This document shows, one piece after another, positions 22,348-30,876 of a stretch of 64,000 nt of DNA. The position numbers and the translations under genes were made by a program. Source of the DNA: Arthrobacter pascens (GTDB lineage Bacteria > Actinomycetota > Actinomycetes > Actinomycetales > Micrococcaceae). The stretch spans positions 1,984,001 through 2,048,000 of the forward strand of contig NZ_JAUSXF010000001.1 in assembly GCF_030816475.1 (NCBI RefSeq), given 5' to 3'. How positions within the stretch are numbered: position 1 is the stretch's first letter; each line of letters begins with the position of its first letter. The notes under the pieces are model-generated. The model saw only the letters and a list, made by a program, of their open reading frames with translations, made no database searches and was not told where the DNA came from.

Positions 22348-22521
22348 AAATTACTCCTCTTGCAGGGGCCGGCTGCTAAGAACCCGGGCCGTCTCGGTTG
22401 CCTTCAGCCTACCCACTCGCCCCGATTCCATCTTTCGCCAAGGTTCGTGTTAGAGTTTTTCTCGCTGCTTCGGAGAAAAGCGAACCGCTGAAAGGCGGAA
22501 ACGTGGTCCGAAATACCACCT

Positions 22522-22604
22522 GCGCGGGTGGCGGAATGGCAGACGCGCTAGCTTGAGGTGCTAGTCCTCGAAAGGGGGTGGGGGTTCAAGTCCCCCTCCG
22601 CGCA
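22522..22604 (+). tRNA. tRNA-Leu (anticodon GAG)
   Basis: An 83-nt class II tRNA. Acceptor GCGCGGG pairs with TCCGCGC (one G-U), the discriminator is A, the anticodon stem CTAGC/GCTAG encloses TTGAGGT with anticodon GAG, a long variable arm follows, and the T arm is GGGGG-TTCAAGT-CCCCC. No CCA is encoded. A terminator follows at once. The adjoining integrase stub suggests the gene has served as an integration site. Confidence 0.95.
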
Positions 22605-22607
22605 CTG

Positions 22608-22637
22608 AAAAAACCCCGGGAAACCGGGGTTTTTTTG
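22608..22637 (+). terminator. Rho-independent terminator of tRNA-Leu
   Basis: AAAAAACCCCGG, a short GAAA-containing loop, then CCGGGG followed by seven T. Symmetrical A and T tracts allow function on both strands. Confidence 0.85.
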
Positions 22638-22722
22638 TGTCTCCAACCACGCGAGGCCCGTTTCCAACCACGTGAGTGCTGAAATGCGTCACCCGCAAGG
22701 GGGATCGCCGCATAGTGGTTTT

Positions 22723-22908
22723 GTGGCCTGCATAGAGAAGCGAAAACGAAAAGACGGATCCGTCACCCGCTACATCCGGTGGGTCGACCCGGATACTAAG
22801 ACGCGGATGACTCAAAAGATGGACAGCGAGGAGAGCGCCAAGTTCTCAACCTCCAGCTGCGAAGTGTCGGCAGGGGCGACCACAACAGCACCTGAATCCT
22901 CTCGGTAG
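22723..22908 (+). pseudogene. Truncated tyrosine-recombinase (integrase) N-terminus
   Basis: From a GTG at 22723 the frame reads MACIEKRKRKDGSVTRYIRWVDPDTK..., the typical arm-binding (AP2-like) N-terminal domain of phage-type tyrosine integrases (a three-stranded sheet with KRKDGS...Y.RWxDPxT). After about 40 residues it degenerates and stops at 22908. The SAM-like core-binding and catalytic R-H-R-Y domains are missing. It sits 118 nt downstream of tRNA-Leu, where an intact integrase of an integrated element would be expected. Confidence 0.65.
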
Positions 22909-22976
22909 ACCTCGAGCTCATCGAGAACTCCGTTGATCACGTGGACGAGCACGCAAGAATCTGCGGCCCGTCACCG

Positions 22977-23370
22977 ATGCTGGTGAGTCGATGGATGCCG
23001 GGGAACCCGCTCCGTGTGGGGCGCGTGCTGAAGTTCCTAGGCCTACTGGTGCTGGGCGCAGCGATCTTCACGTTCAACGCCATCTACCCGGTCTTCAGCC
23101 CAGGCCTGTTCTTGCTGCCGGTGATCCCTTTTCGTCCGACTGGCCTACCATGAGTACCGGGCCAAGCCACTGCAGGCGACGGTGGAGGTTTTCCTGGGTG
23201 TGGCCGCCGTCGTGCTGGCCTTCGCGATTCCCACCGCGGAGGGGGCATATAGCTCGCCGTGGGTTCACGCCGGTGGGGCGGCCACGGCAGGGCTGATGAT
23301 TGCGTATTGGGCCGGGGGCCTCCCCCGCCGCTCCCGGCGCCTGCGGCTCGATGATGCGGCCATCGTTTAG
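22977..23370 (+). pseudogene. Small multispanning membrane protein with a frameshift
   Basis: Two frames together give one membrane protein. The first reads to LGLLVLGAAIFTFNAIYPVFSPGLFLLPVIPF and stops at 23153. The second supplies RLAYHEYRAKPLQATVEVFLG, then AAVVLAFAIP and further hydrophobic segments to 23370. They join if one T of the TTTT run at 23129-23132 is removed. Four membrane segments would result. No family is recognised. The start is approximate. Confidence 0.5.
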
Positions 23371-23731
23371 AGCCAGCGACGAGGAGAGGCTTGAGGCCCT
23401 GCTATCGCAGGGCCTCCGGACCCGGCCTGGCTTGAACAGGCTGCCACCCTCTCCAAATATGGGTGCGGTCATCCGGAGCCAGCGCACCTTGAGCGAGGAC
23501 GGAACCATTGACGCACACTTCAAGGAGAGATGCCAGCAGGCAGCCGTTAGTCGGCTGGGCCCCCGACTATTCCAGCACTGCAAGAACGCAATGGGCTTGC
23601 GCACACAATGCTAAGCATGCTTATTATGGTTGCAGTCGGATGGGGATCCGGTGTGAGGGGTAATCGAGAAGGGTGCGCTCAGCGAACGGGGCGCACCTTT
23701 TTCGTGCCCGCGCTTTGGTCACCACCACGGG
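23371..23731. other. Non-coding stretch with a hairpin
   Basis: No convincing gene. It contains the inverted repeat at 23393-23416 and scattered short frames with no protein-like pattern. The right end leads into the promoter-like box at 23732. Confidence 0.5.
23393..23416 (+). terminator. Hairpin downstream of the membrane-protein remnant
   Basis: Perfect inverted repeat GAGGCCCTG / CAGGGCCTC with a six-base loop, 22 nt after the remnant's stop. There is no T tract, so termination is possible but unproven. Confidence 0.4.
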
Positions 23732-23737
23732 TACGCT
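23732..23737 (+). promoter_or_regulatory. -10 box of a possible leaderless promoter
   Basis: TACGCT followed by six bases and an ATG at 23744. That ATG is out of frame with the long coding frame that follows, suggesting an indel just after it. Confidence 0.4.
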
Positions 23738-23743
23738 CGTCCC

Positions 23744-24562
23744 ATGGGGAATCAGAAGAGCTGCGGGTGCTGCCCGAGGGATGGTCCTGGGAAGGGCAGG
23801 CCGGTCCGGAGCTGGGGTCGCTGGGTGACGGTTTCCTGGAGGATCCGGTGGACGGTCCGCTTCCCAATGGCTTCACCGAGAGCACCTGGATTCTCCACGC
23901 CCAGTTCTTCCGGCCGCCTGAGGTTCCGCCGGAGCCCGGACCCGACGATGTGAACGAAGTGCCTGGCTTCGGGTTCGGCGCGCACGCTCCTGATGGGTGG
24001 CAGAGAATCACCTGGGCTGAAACGGCCCCCCACAAAGGCGTTCCACTGCAGGGCCCCGCCGGGGATAGCGGACTGGAGATTCCACCGGCCTACTGCTGGT
24101 CAGCCCTGCTGAACGAGAGCGATGCCGGCTACGTGGTCGTGCACCCGGGCATTCACCCTGACGACTCGCTCTGGCCAACAGAAGGCTCCCTGGGTAAGGC
24201 TGACCTGGAGACGCTCGTTCCGATCCTCGCAGCGCACACCGGCTGTCCTCCATGCTGGCCACCCGGTCCAGGAGTTCACCCCGGAGCTCTGGTGGCCTGA
24301 CGACCGGGCCTGGGTTGTGTTGACCGACTACGACCTCATGGGCACAAGGGTGTTCGGCAGCAAGGACCTGATCGACACCCTGCGCGCAGCCCCCGACATC
24401 GAGACGCTGGACTGGCACCGTCTCAGGCTCCGCCCGCCCGCTCCCCCGCGTGCCCCGAGCCGTTTGGAGCTGCGTGTCCAGAAGATCATGGCGGAGCAGG
24501 ACGCAGCCAATGCTCAGAAGCCCGCGGACACCGAAAAGGACACCAAGGACGTCTGGATATAG
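23744..24562 (+). pseudogene. Uncharacterised acidic protein with frameshifts
   Basis: A protein-like frame (LRVLPEGWSWEGQAGPELGS..., FTESTWILHAQFF, YCWSALLNESDAGYVVVHPG, LGKADLETLVPILAAHTG) ends at 24300, but its natural continuation, HAGHPVQEFTPELWWPDD then RAWVVLTDYDLMGTRVFGS, lies one frame over and runs to 24562. Removing one base near 24243-24246 joins them. A second shift is needed near 23750 to link the probable leaderless ATG. No known domain is recognised. Composition and neighbourhood (toxin locus) would fit an immunity-type protein, but this is speculation. Confidence 0.5.
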
Positions 24563-24888
24563 GTGTCCTTTCGGAGTCACCAGGCACCATCAGCCCTCCG
24601 TGGTGAGCTGGTTGGTCCTTGCGGCTTACTCCCCGAGCATCTCGGAGTACGGGAAGTAATCCAGGTCATCTGGATGCGTGGAGCGGGATGAGTGAGAAAC
24701 CATTCGTACGCGTGGTCGTCCGCCGCCGTCTGCCGGGGTTACCTAAGCACCCTTCGAGGGCGCTTCGTCGGCTTTACTGCCATTCGCATTTCAAAGTTGC
24801 CGAAGGCCTTGTTTCCGGAGGCGGACATCCGCGGCAACAGAAATGGATCCCTCCTCAGGTGAGCCAGTCAATGGCAACACAACCAGAT
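24563..24888. other. Intergenic stretch without a recognisable gene
   Basis: 326 bases between the frameshifted gene and the convergent immunity gene. Open frames here have no protein-like composition; no strong terminator or repeat was seen. Confidence 0.5.
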
Positions 24889-25548
24889 CTAGCTGCCGAA
24901 GAGTTTTTTCCCGATTTTTGCGAATAGGCCCGGCTCCAAAGAGGGATCAATTATCGTGGGTTCAACAGAGAAGTCAGTGCCTCGGTCCGTCACGGGGCGC
25001 CGCTTATTATTCCAGTCAACGCACCTGAGCTCGGCGTTGTAGACAGGAGGTGTTACTCCCTCCCCTTGAAAGATCCGCCACATCCAGTCCGGAATGTTGT
25101 CCAATGTTCGCGGATAGGCCAACAACTGTTGCGCCCAGATAGCAGCGTCAGCCGGGCGACCCCCTGCATACCATTCCCCGTCGGAGTCCCGCTCAAGGCG
25201 CTCTTCGTCGAAAAAATCTATGCGGCCTGGCTTATCCGGAAAGACGTGAATCTCAGCAGTGGTCCATGTTCCCAGTCCTGGCCGATAGGCGAGGTCCCGG
25301 CAAGCATCTAACCATCGGTTGAGTGCTTCATGTGAAAAGTCGTCCTCGAAGCTGCGTCCCTTGTGAATATTCTTATTGCCTGCAACCTTGTGACCGTAGC
25401 CCAAAGTATTAGTTCTGCGATGCACGAGCACGTGGACCACTTCATCCGTGCCGACAGCAAAACCGGAGGCTCCAAAAGCCTCTTTCGACAGTCTTTCTAG
25501 ACCAGCGATAACAAAAGGATCGGCATTCAAGTCCAGCGCATTCACCAT
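24889..25548 (-). CDS. Candidate immunity protein for the adjacent nuclease toxin
   Basis: A soluble 219-residue protein (MVNALDLNADPFVIAGLERL) with no signal or membrane segment. It contains VGTDEVVHVLVHRRTNTLGYGHK, LNRWLDACRDLAYRPGLGTW and IWAQQLLAYPRTLDNIPDWMWRI. No named family is recognised. It starts 6 nt after the stop of the 800-residue toxin on the same strand, the usual arrangement of a toxin-immunity pair, so it is inferred to bind and block that nuclease in the producing cell. Ends basic (GKKLFGS). Confidence 0.65.
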   Translation of the reverse strand: MVNALDLNADPFVIAGLERLSKEAFGASGFAVGTDEVVHVLVHRRTNTLGYGHKVAGNKNIHKGRSFEDDFSHEALNRWLDACRDLAYRPGLGTWTTAEIHVFPDKPGRIDFFDEERLERDSDGEWYAGGRPADAAIWAQQLLAYPRTLDNIPDWMWRIFQGEGVTPPVYNAELRCVDWNNKRRPVTDRGTDFSVEPTIIDPSLEPGLFAKIGKKLFGS

Positions 25549-25554
25549 TTCAGC

Positions 25555-27957
25555 CTACTTTGGATCGGGAAGATTGTTGAAGTCACGGATAAACGGCTTG
25601 TCGTTGTCGAAGAAGTACAGCAGCCTCGTAGTCTCCGGCAGACCGCGTGTATTTGCGGGCACTAGTTGCATCTCCCAAGTTAAGTCCAAGGGTGCGTCGT
25701 TGGTAAGTCGTCTTTTGACCTTCTCGATGACGTCCATCTCGGTGTCGTGAAAGCTGACGGCATCGTTCTCGGTGCCTGCTTTGCGGTTCTGCCATTCGTG
25801 ATGCGGAAAGAGGCCAGCCCGCTCGCCGAGGAACCCGAGGGCGGAGGGTGCAGCATGACCGCCGTCATAACCTTTGCCGCCAAGCCGGCCGGCCTTTATT
25901 TGTTGCCACTTGTTCCGGTTCATGTCCCCAACAAGCGTTGAGGTGATGTGGCCTTTCGCCGACGCGAGGTGTCCGTTGCCGTCCATGACGAGGGTGAAAG
26001 TGTTTTGCAGCCCGCCGTCTACCTGCGCCACCACGTTATAGGTGACGTTGGGGAGGGGCTTGTTAAGTTCAGGGGACCATGCACCTTTGACTCCGGCGTA
26101 GGTGTCTACGCGGGTGACGGTACCGGTCTCATCCGTGTAGTACTTCTCGACGGTGTTCCTGTCCACCACGCTTGACTCATTTTTCATCAGACTGCGGTGT
26201 TCAATGATGTACTCGGTGTTGGGCTTCAGCTCAACCCGGGCGGCGAAGTTCTCCTTGCGGTGGATCGGGAACGTAATGTCGCCGTGCCGGAGAACAACAG
26301 TGTTGGTGACATGGTCAGGTCGGGTGAAGGGCTCGGTCCTGATTAGGTCCGTCAGGGTCGACGCTGTGCCTGCCGTCGAAGGCTTATTCGGAACAAAAGC
26401 GGGTGGGTTGTTTTCCCGGATTGAGGCGGCTTTATTGTCCAGCCAGTCAGCCGCTCTTGGACCGCCGGCATGGGCCGCTGTTCCATGGGCAAGAGCAAAA
26501 TCGGTCCTGGGCAGCACATCATCTACGGTGCGGATGCCATCAGCCGTCAAGGCAATTCCAGTAGCGACTCCGCGCCGGGCCCCGGTCAGATTCTCCATAG
26601 TGGTGGACTTAGCAGTGTCCAGGATGGTGAAAACACCGACCCTCGCTTTGGTTACAGAATCCAGGACCTTGGCTGTCGTTTCGGGCATGACAATGTCCGA
26701 GACTTTCAGGGCCAAGGACCCCGGCTTCGACAGGAACGTCCCTGTCGTCCACAGTCCCTTGGACGCGCTACCTAGGGCCGAAGAAAGGCCACCAAGCCGG
26801 GTGGTGTCCATCGTGGCGATACTCAGCCGTTCCGCCGCAAGCCCGGCTTTGCTTGCCAATGCCCCAGTCTTAAGGGCCGCTCCAGCTCCCCCACCAAAGA
26901 TCGTGCTCACAACATTGAACGATGCGTTGCCAATATCTCGACCGGGGTTCTGGTTGCCGCCTTCATGATCTTCAACATGGGTGAATGCCGCCAGCATGGC
27001 ACCGTTATCGTCCAAGGCCCGCTGTATTCCGGGTTTATCCCTCTCCCACTGCTGCCGGTTGAAAGCCCAAGTAATAGGAACAGATGCCAACATGCCCGCG
27101 TTCCCCAGCATGGTGTTCATGCCGCCCCACGCCCGCTCCCGCTTGACGTCGTTCCCGGTGCCAGTCAGGGACCAGATCCCATCTATAAGCTCCACTGCGC
27201 CGGCGCCCATGCCCTGGAGCAACCCCGCTACCCCGCTCGGGCGGTATGGGACGGTCTGCTTACCCCACGGGTTCTCATCTCCGCCATGGTCAATTCCCGT
27301 AGCCGTCCCGGCAACAAACAACGCTTCATCAATCCAGGACCCCGATCGCAGATCCACTGGCGTAGGATGCTCTACGGTGAAGGTCTCCCCGCCGGAAACC
27401 CCGGCCAGCGCCGCCGCGCAAGTATCCTGAGCGGCCAGGTAATCATTGTGGACTGCCTGAACCTCCGCCGCCAATGCGTTGTGACGCGCGGTCAGGTCGG
27501 AGTCACTGCCCCAGTGCTGCTGGACCCGGGTCGTGATTTGCTCGCCCTTGACCATCGTCGTTTCCTCAACGGAAGTCGGAAAAGCATCTATGTCCGCGTC
27601 AAGTTTGCCGACACTGCGACCGTAGGCCTCAAGACGCTGCCGCAGGTCCCGACAGGTGGAAGAAAACGTGCACAATGCCTCGGAGGTCATCTGAGCGTCA
27701 TCGGAGACCTTGGCAGCCAGAGGCGAAACCTTTGTAAAAGCAGCCAGAACGGTCGGGGATTCCTCCGAGACATAGGAGGACCCGAGTCCCGACCACGTCT
27801 GAGCGGCCGCGTCGATGCCACTTCGGAATGCGGTTGAATGTGTGGTGAGATCGCGGGCTGCGATGTCTAGAGAATCGACGTCAGGCAGCCGGAACCCCCC
27901 GGAAGGGTCCAGTCCTGAAGACCCTGTCTGTGCGCAAACCTCTGGTGACAAAGCCAT
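25555..27957 (-). CDS. Type VII-associated polymorphic toxin with C-terminal DNA/RNA non-specific endonuclease domain
   Basis: An 800-residue modular protein. Residues 1-190 are helical, like LXG/WXG-type secretion domains (LDIAARDLTTHSTAFRSGID...); the middle has glycine-rich amphipathic stretches (GGGAGAALKTGALASKAGL) seen in such toxins. The C-terminal 160 residues form an Endonuclea_NS_2-like nuclease: GYDGGHAAPSALGF holds the catalytic His (about 701) in the DRGH position and HHEWQNR the metal-binding Asn (about 724), closing with LTWEMQLVP. Encoded after small secreted-type proteins and before its candidate immunity gene. Expected to be exported and to kill competitors by nucleic acid cleavage. 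Confidence 0.82.
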   Translation of the reverse strand: MALSPEVCAQTGSSGLDPSGGFRLPDVDSLDIAARDLTTHSTAFRSGIDAAAQTWSGLGSSYVSEESPTVLAAFTKVSPLAAKVSDDAQMTSEALCTFSSTCRDLRQRLEAYGRSVGKLDADIDAFPTSVEETTMVKGEQITTRVQQHWGSDSDLTARHNALAAEVQAVHNDYLAAQDTCAAALAGVSGGETFTVEHPTPVDLRSGSWIDEALFVAGTATGIDHGGDENPWGKQTVPYRPSGVAGLLQGMGAGAVELIDGIWSLTGTGNDVKRERAWGGMNTMLGNAGMLASVPITWAFNRQQWERDKPGIQRALDDNGAMLAAFTHVEDHEGGNQNPGRDIGNASFNVVSTIFGGGAGAALKTGALASKAGLAAERLSIATMDTTRLGGLSSALGSASKGLWTTGTFLSKPGSLALKVSDIVMPETTAKVLDSVTKARVGVFTILDTAKSTTMENLTGARRGVATGIALTADGIRTVDDVLPRTDFALAHGTAAHAGGPRAADWLDNKAASIRENNPPAFVPNKPSTAGTASTLTDLIRTEPFTRPDHVTNTVVLRHGDITFPIHRKENFAARVELKPNTEYIIEHRSLMKNESSVVDRNTVEKYYTDETGTVTRVDTYAGVKGAWSPELNKPLPNVTYNVVAQVDGGLQNTFTLVMDGNGHLASAKGHITSTLVGDMNRNKWQQIKAGRLGGKGYDGGHAAPSALGFLGERAGLFPHHEWQNRKAGTENDAVSFHDTEMDVIEKVKRRLTNDAPLDLTWEMQLVPANTRGLPETTRLLYFFDNDKPFIRDFNNLPDPK

Positions 27958-27989
27958 AATGCTCTAGCCCTTCAAGCTCTTAGGTAGTT

Positions 27990-28352
27990 CTATAGCGGCA
28001 ATGGCCGGTGTCCTGCCCCGTGAAGTGACGATGGCTCCCCTGCCCGAGCCGCGCTTCGCTGGGCGCTTGAGGCCATCTCAAGGTCTCCATGGACGTAAAA
28101 GCTCAAGGCCTGCACTGTCGAAGTAACGATGCTTCCAGTTCTCGCCACAGCTTCCCTGGCGTTCGGCCCCAAGCGGTTGGTAACGACGTCGTTCAGAGCT
28201 GCTACAACGACTCCCCCAGGAATGGATGAGGCAGCGAGCAACAGGGCCTGTTCCATCCCGGCAACGGCAGGTTCCACGCTCTCCGCCTGAGCTGCCGTCG
28301 CCCTGATGGTGGAGACTGTGGAGGACACGTCGATGTTCCAACTGCCACTCAT
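27990..28352 (-). CDS. Small helical type VII-associated protein (DUF6507-like)
   Basis: A 120-residue protein, MSGSWNIDVSSTVSTIRATAAQAESVEPAVAGMEQALLLAASSIPG..., predicted mostly helical with a final Ser/Ala/His-rich tail. It resembles the small proteins annotated as DUF6507 found with WXG100 genes in actinobacteria. Located 10 nt after the ESAT-6-like gene and 32 nt before the toxin, so probably part of the same secreted set or a toxin-specific chaperone-like partner. Confidence 0.65.
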   Translation of the reverse strand: MSGSWNIDVSSTVSTIRATAAQAESVEPAVAGMEQALLLAASSIPGGVVVAALNDVVTNRLGPNAREAVARTGSIVTSTVQALSFYVHGDLEMASSAQRSAARAGEPSSLHGAGHRPLPL

Positions 28353-28361
28353 GCTGTCTCC

Positions 28362-28667
28362 CTAGCCGATGCCCTGAACTGCGTTCCGGGCCGAGCTGAT
28401 GGCCGTTGAGGCCGTCTCGTCGTTGAGTCCCAGGGTGCTCTTGACGAGCGCAACGATGGCCTTTGTTTCATTGGCTGCAGCGTTCCAGCGTGCTTCGACT
28501 GCCTGGTACTCGGAGTCAACGCTGTCGGCCCGGAAGTCAGCCATTGCCTGGCTGACATCGGCCTGGCGCTGGCCGATCAGGGACTCCAGCTGCGCTGCAA
28601 GTGCCTGGATGTCGCCCTGGACCTGGGCGGAGACATTGGTATCGAAAGCAATTCTGTTAGCACTCAT
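28362..28667 (-). CDS. ESAT-6-like WXG100-family protein
   Basis: 101 residues, all helical, the standard WXG100 length. MSANRIAFDTNVSAQVQGDIQAL forms helix 1, the turn region has RWNAAANETKA in place of WxG, and helix 2 ends SSARNAVQGIG. Such proteins form helical hairpins, dimerise and are exported by EccC-type ATPases. The WxG is relaxed to WNA, and a C-terminal YxxxD/E export signal is not obvious. Forms an operon with its neighbours on the minus strand. Confidence 0.75.
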   Translation of the reverse strand: MSANRIAFDTNVSAQVQGDIQALAAQLESLIGQRQADVSQAMADFRADSVDSEYQAVEARWNAAANETKAIVALVKSTLGLNDETASTAISSARNAVQGIG

Positions 28668-28764
28668 GTTTTAGCAGAGCCTGGCTGGCTCCCACTCCAT
28701 TTCCGTAGATTGAACAGCAAATGCACGGCGAGACTAAACAGTCTCCACTGCACAAAAGAAGTAG

Positions 28765-29121
28765 CTAGGCGCGGCCCTGGAAGCGGGCGCCGTCAAAGTT
28801 CGCTGAACCCTCGCTCTGCCGGGCGTTGTCGCTCGCGGCCAAATCGCCCTGCTGGAACGCGGTGTTCATCCCGCTTTGGCCTTGAACGATGCCTGCCAGC
28901 GCAGCATTAAGTTCGGAGGCCACCAGATCCGAGCGGTTCTTGAAATTATCGAACGCTGCCTTGCCGGCGCCGCTGAAGCGGCCCTCCAGCGGAGTCACGG
29001 CGTCCACGAAGCGACGCACGAGTGCACCAAGGTCCTGGTTCGCTGAGTCAGTCTGCCTGTTAAGGTTTCCGACAGTCTCTGCGCCCATGTCAAAAATAGC
29101 CACGAGATCCCCCACCATCAT
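28765..29121 (-). CDS. WXG100-like helical protein, first gene of the toxin operon
   Basis: 118 residues from ATG 29121 (MMVGDLVAIFDMGAETVGNL); the frame is open further upstream but with non-protein-like hydrophobic content. Two long helices flank RFVDAVTPLEGRFSGAGKAAFDNF, where FSGAG occupies the WxG position. The C-terminus is Gln/Ser/Asp rich and ends FDGARFQGRA. Start choice is uncertain: no clear ribosome binding site; the Met at residue 12 is an alternative. Likely an exported partner of the ESAT-6-like protein downstream. Confidence 0.7.
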   Translation of the reverse strand: MMVGDLVAIFDMGAETVGNLNRQTDSANQDLGALVRRFVDAVTPLEGRFSGAGKAAFDNFKNRSDLVASELNAALAGIVQGQSGMNTAFQQGDLAASDNARQSEGSANFDGARFQGRA

Positions 29122-29229
29122 TTTGGCTGTTGAATTACTGGCTGCAGATAGCAACCGAAATACCAGCTTGCACAAAGTGACAAGATAAGTCCAGTCGATT
29201 ACCAAACCTGAAAAGCGAAGCTACTTGAC

Positions 29230-29260
29230 TTGCAAGGGCCGTTGTCTTCCGGGGTAGGTT
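29230..29260 (+). promoter_or_regulatory. Possible promoter of the eccD-eccC operon
   Basis: TTGCAA, a 19-base spacer and TAGGTT, about 43 nt before the GTG of the first gene. Spacing is longer than ideal. Confidence 0.3.
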
Positions 29261-29302
29261 TGTCTGTGCCGTTATTGACCGTGGAGGGGAGCGGGATCGC
29301 GC

Positions 29303-29563
29303 GTGGCTGAAGATTACGATGCCCGGTTGCTGGAGTCGGCGAAGGTCCGGAAGCACCGGCTCGATGATGCTCTGCTGTTTGGTGAGAATGTCCAGGAGCG
29401 GAGCTATTCGACCAACACCATGAGGCTGATGTACTCCCTGCTCATTGCCGCCCTGATAGCTGCAGTCTGCGTTGGTTTCAGCTTTGTTCAACATTTGCTC
29501 AATGAACGCAGTGCTCCTGTCGCCGCTGCAATGCTCACCTTCTGGACGGATACTCCGGTATGA
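29303..29563 (+). CDS. Small bitopic membrane protein of the type VII locus
   Basis: 86 residues from GTG 29303: a charged cytoplasmic N-terminus (MAEDYDARLLESAKVRKHRLDD), one membrane helix (YSLLIAALIAAVCVGFSFV, about 44-62) and a short exterior tail. Its stop overlaps eccD by four bases (ATGA). No EccB or EccE is encoded nearby, so this protein may take over an assembly role; its topology (short N-tail, single helix) is that of a small accessory subunit. Family not recognised. Confidence 0.7.
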   Translation: MAEDYDARLLESAKVRKHRLDDALLFGENVQERSYSTNTMRLMYSLLIAALIAAVCVGFSFVQHLLNERSAPVAAAMLTFWTDTPV

Positions 29564-30876
29564 CCAACGCCCTGACCCGGATCACAGTTATCGCCGACCA
29601 CAGACACGTAGACCTACGTGTGCCCTCCGATGAGCCTGTGGCGTCTCTGCTTCCCCAGCTTCGCGAGCTCATTTTCGACGGCGCCGAAGACCGCGCGACT
29701 CCGTCAACAGCTACCGTTCTGACGACGGCTGTTGGCGTGGTCGTTGAAGCGTCCCAGACGTTGAGGGATTCCGCCGTCCCCGATGGCGCGCGCCTGTACC
29801 TCCGGGATCAGAGTGCCATCCCGGCGTCGCCCGAGGTGTACGACGTGGCATCTTTCGCAGCTGAATCGACGGAACGCTCCCCTGCACTGTGGGCTGGTCA
29901 TGTCCGCACTGCCGGCCTGGTCGCCGTCGCGGGTTTGCTGCTTGCCGGCAGCGGTAGTGCAGCCGTGCTGCAGCAGCGGGACGGGACCGTGTTTGGGGTT
30001 TTGCTGGTTGCCGCCCTGCTGTTGGCAGGATCATTGGTCAGCCGCTTCCGGTCCGTACCGGCAGGTGTTTCGGTCCTGACCGCCGGCTGGATCGTGGGAT
30101 TCCCCGTAGCGCTTACAGCCCAGGGCCTCCCCTCCGGGCCGCTGTTGGTGATAACCGGCGTCCTGGCCCTTGCCGCGGCGGGTTTCGGCACCCGTCAGCA
30201 TGTCCCGTTTATCGCTGCCGCCGGGTTGCTCGGGGCCCTCGGGACAGTTTGGGTGGCTGCACAGCAAGCCGCCGGTGATACAGCGCTTGCTGCCGCAGTC
30301 GCGGGGATAGTTTCTGTTCTCACTCTCGGAGTTGCGCCCAGGCTCGCCACCATTGTGGCCGGACTGAACGGGCTCGACGACGACCAGCGCCAGGGGGTGC
30401 GCCCCAACCGGCAGCGGACCATCGACGCTTTTCACGGGGCGCACCGGTCGCTCACCGGCTGGTCCTTGGTGTCGGCATTTGCAGCTTCCTTTTCTGCCGT
30501 GGTTCTGAGCCTGGCATGGGACCGCGCTGTGTGGTCCTTGTTGCTGGCTGCCGCGCTGTTGGGCTCGGTCGTTTTTCGGGGGCTGTCGTTGCCGTTGTTC
30601 TGGCAGCGGGCCGGTGTGTATGGGCTTGCCGCCGCGGGCCTGGTGGGAATTACCGCCGTCGTTTCGATTCAGCTGCACCAGCCCGCCTACCTCTTGGTAG
30701 CCGCCGCGGTCGGCGTGGCGGTACTCGTGGCGGCTCAAGGGTCGGTCCGCGAGCAATCGGGAGCCAGGCTGCGGCTCATGGCGGCGCGCACAGAGTCAGC
30801 GTGTGTCCTGGCCACCATTCCCCTGGCACTTGGTCTAACAGGAGCATACGAACAACTAGGACACACCTTTGGCTGA
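29560..30876 (+). CDS. eccD: Type VII secretion integral membrane protein EccD-like
   Basis: 438 residues. The N-terminal 95 residues form the ubiquitin-like YukD domain (RITVIADHRHVDLRVPSDEP...), followed by about eleven hydrophobic segments from residue 115 on (TAGLVAVAGLLLAGSGSAAV, VFGVLLVAALLLAGSLV, and so on) and a cytoplasmic loop near 275-300 (RPNRQRTIDAFHGAHRSLTG). This is the architecture of EccD, the channel-forming or scaffold subunit. Overlaps both neighbours (4 nt and 8 nt), so translation is coupled. Confidence 0.85.
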   Translation: MTNALTRITVIADHRHVDLRVPSDEPVASLLPQLRELIFDGAEDRATPSTATVLTTAVGVVVEASQTLRDSAVPDGARLYLRDQSAIPASPEVYDVASFAAESTERSPALWAGHVRTAGLVAVAGLLLAGSGSAAVLQQRDGTVFGVLLVAALLLAGSLVSRFRSVPAGVSVLTAGWIVGFPVALTAQGLPSGPLLVITGVLALAAAGFGTRQHVPFIAAAGLLGALGTVWVAAQQAAGDTALAAAVAGIVSVLTLGVAPRLATIVAGLNGLDDDQRQGVRPNRQRTIDAFHGAHRSLTGWSLVSAFAASFSAVVLSLAWDRAVWSLLLAAALLGSVVFRGLSLPLFWQRAGVYGLAAAGLVGITAVVSIQLHQPAYLLVAAAVGVAVLVAAQGSVREQSGARLRLMAARTESACVLATIPLALGLTGAYEQLGHTFG

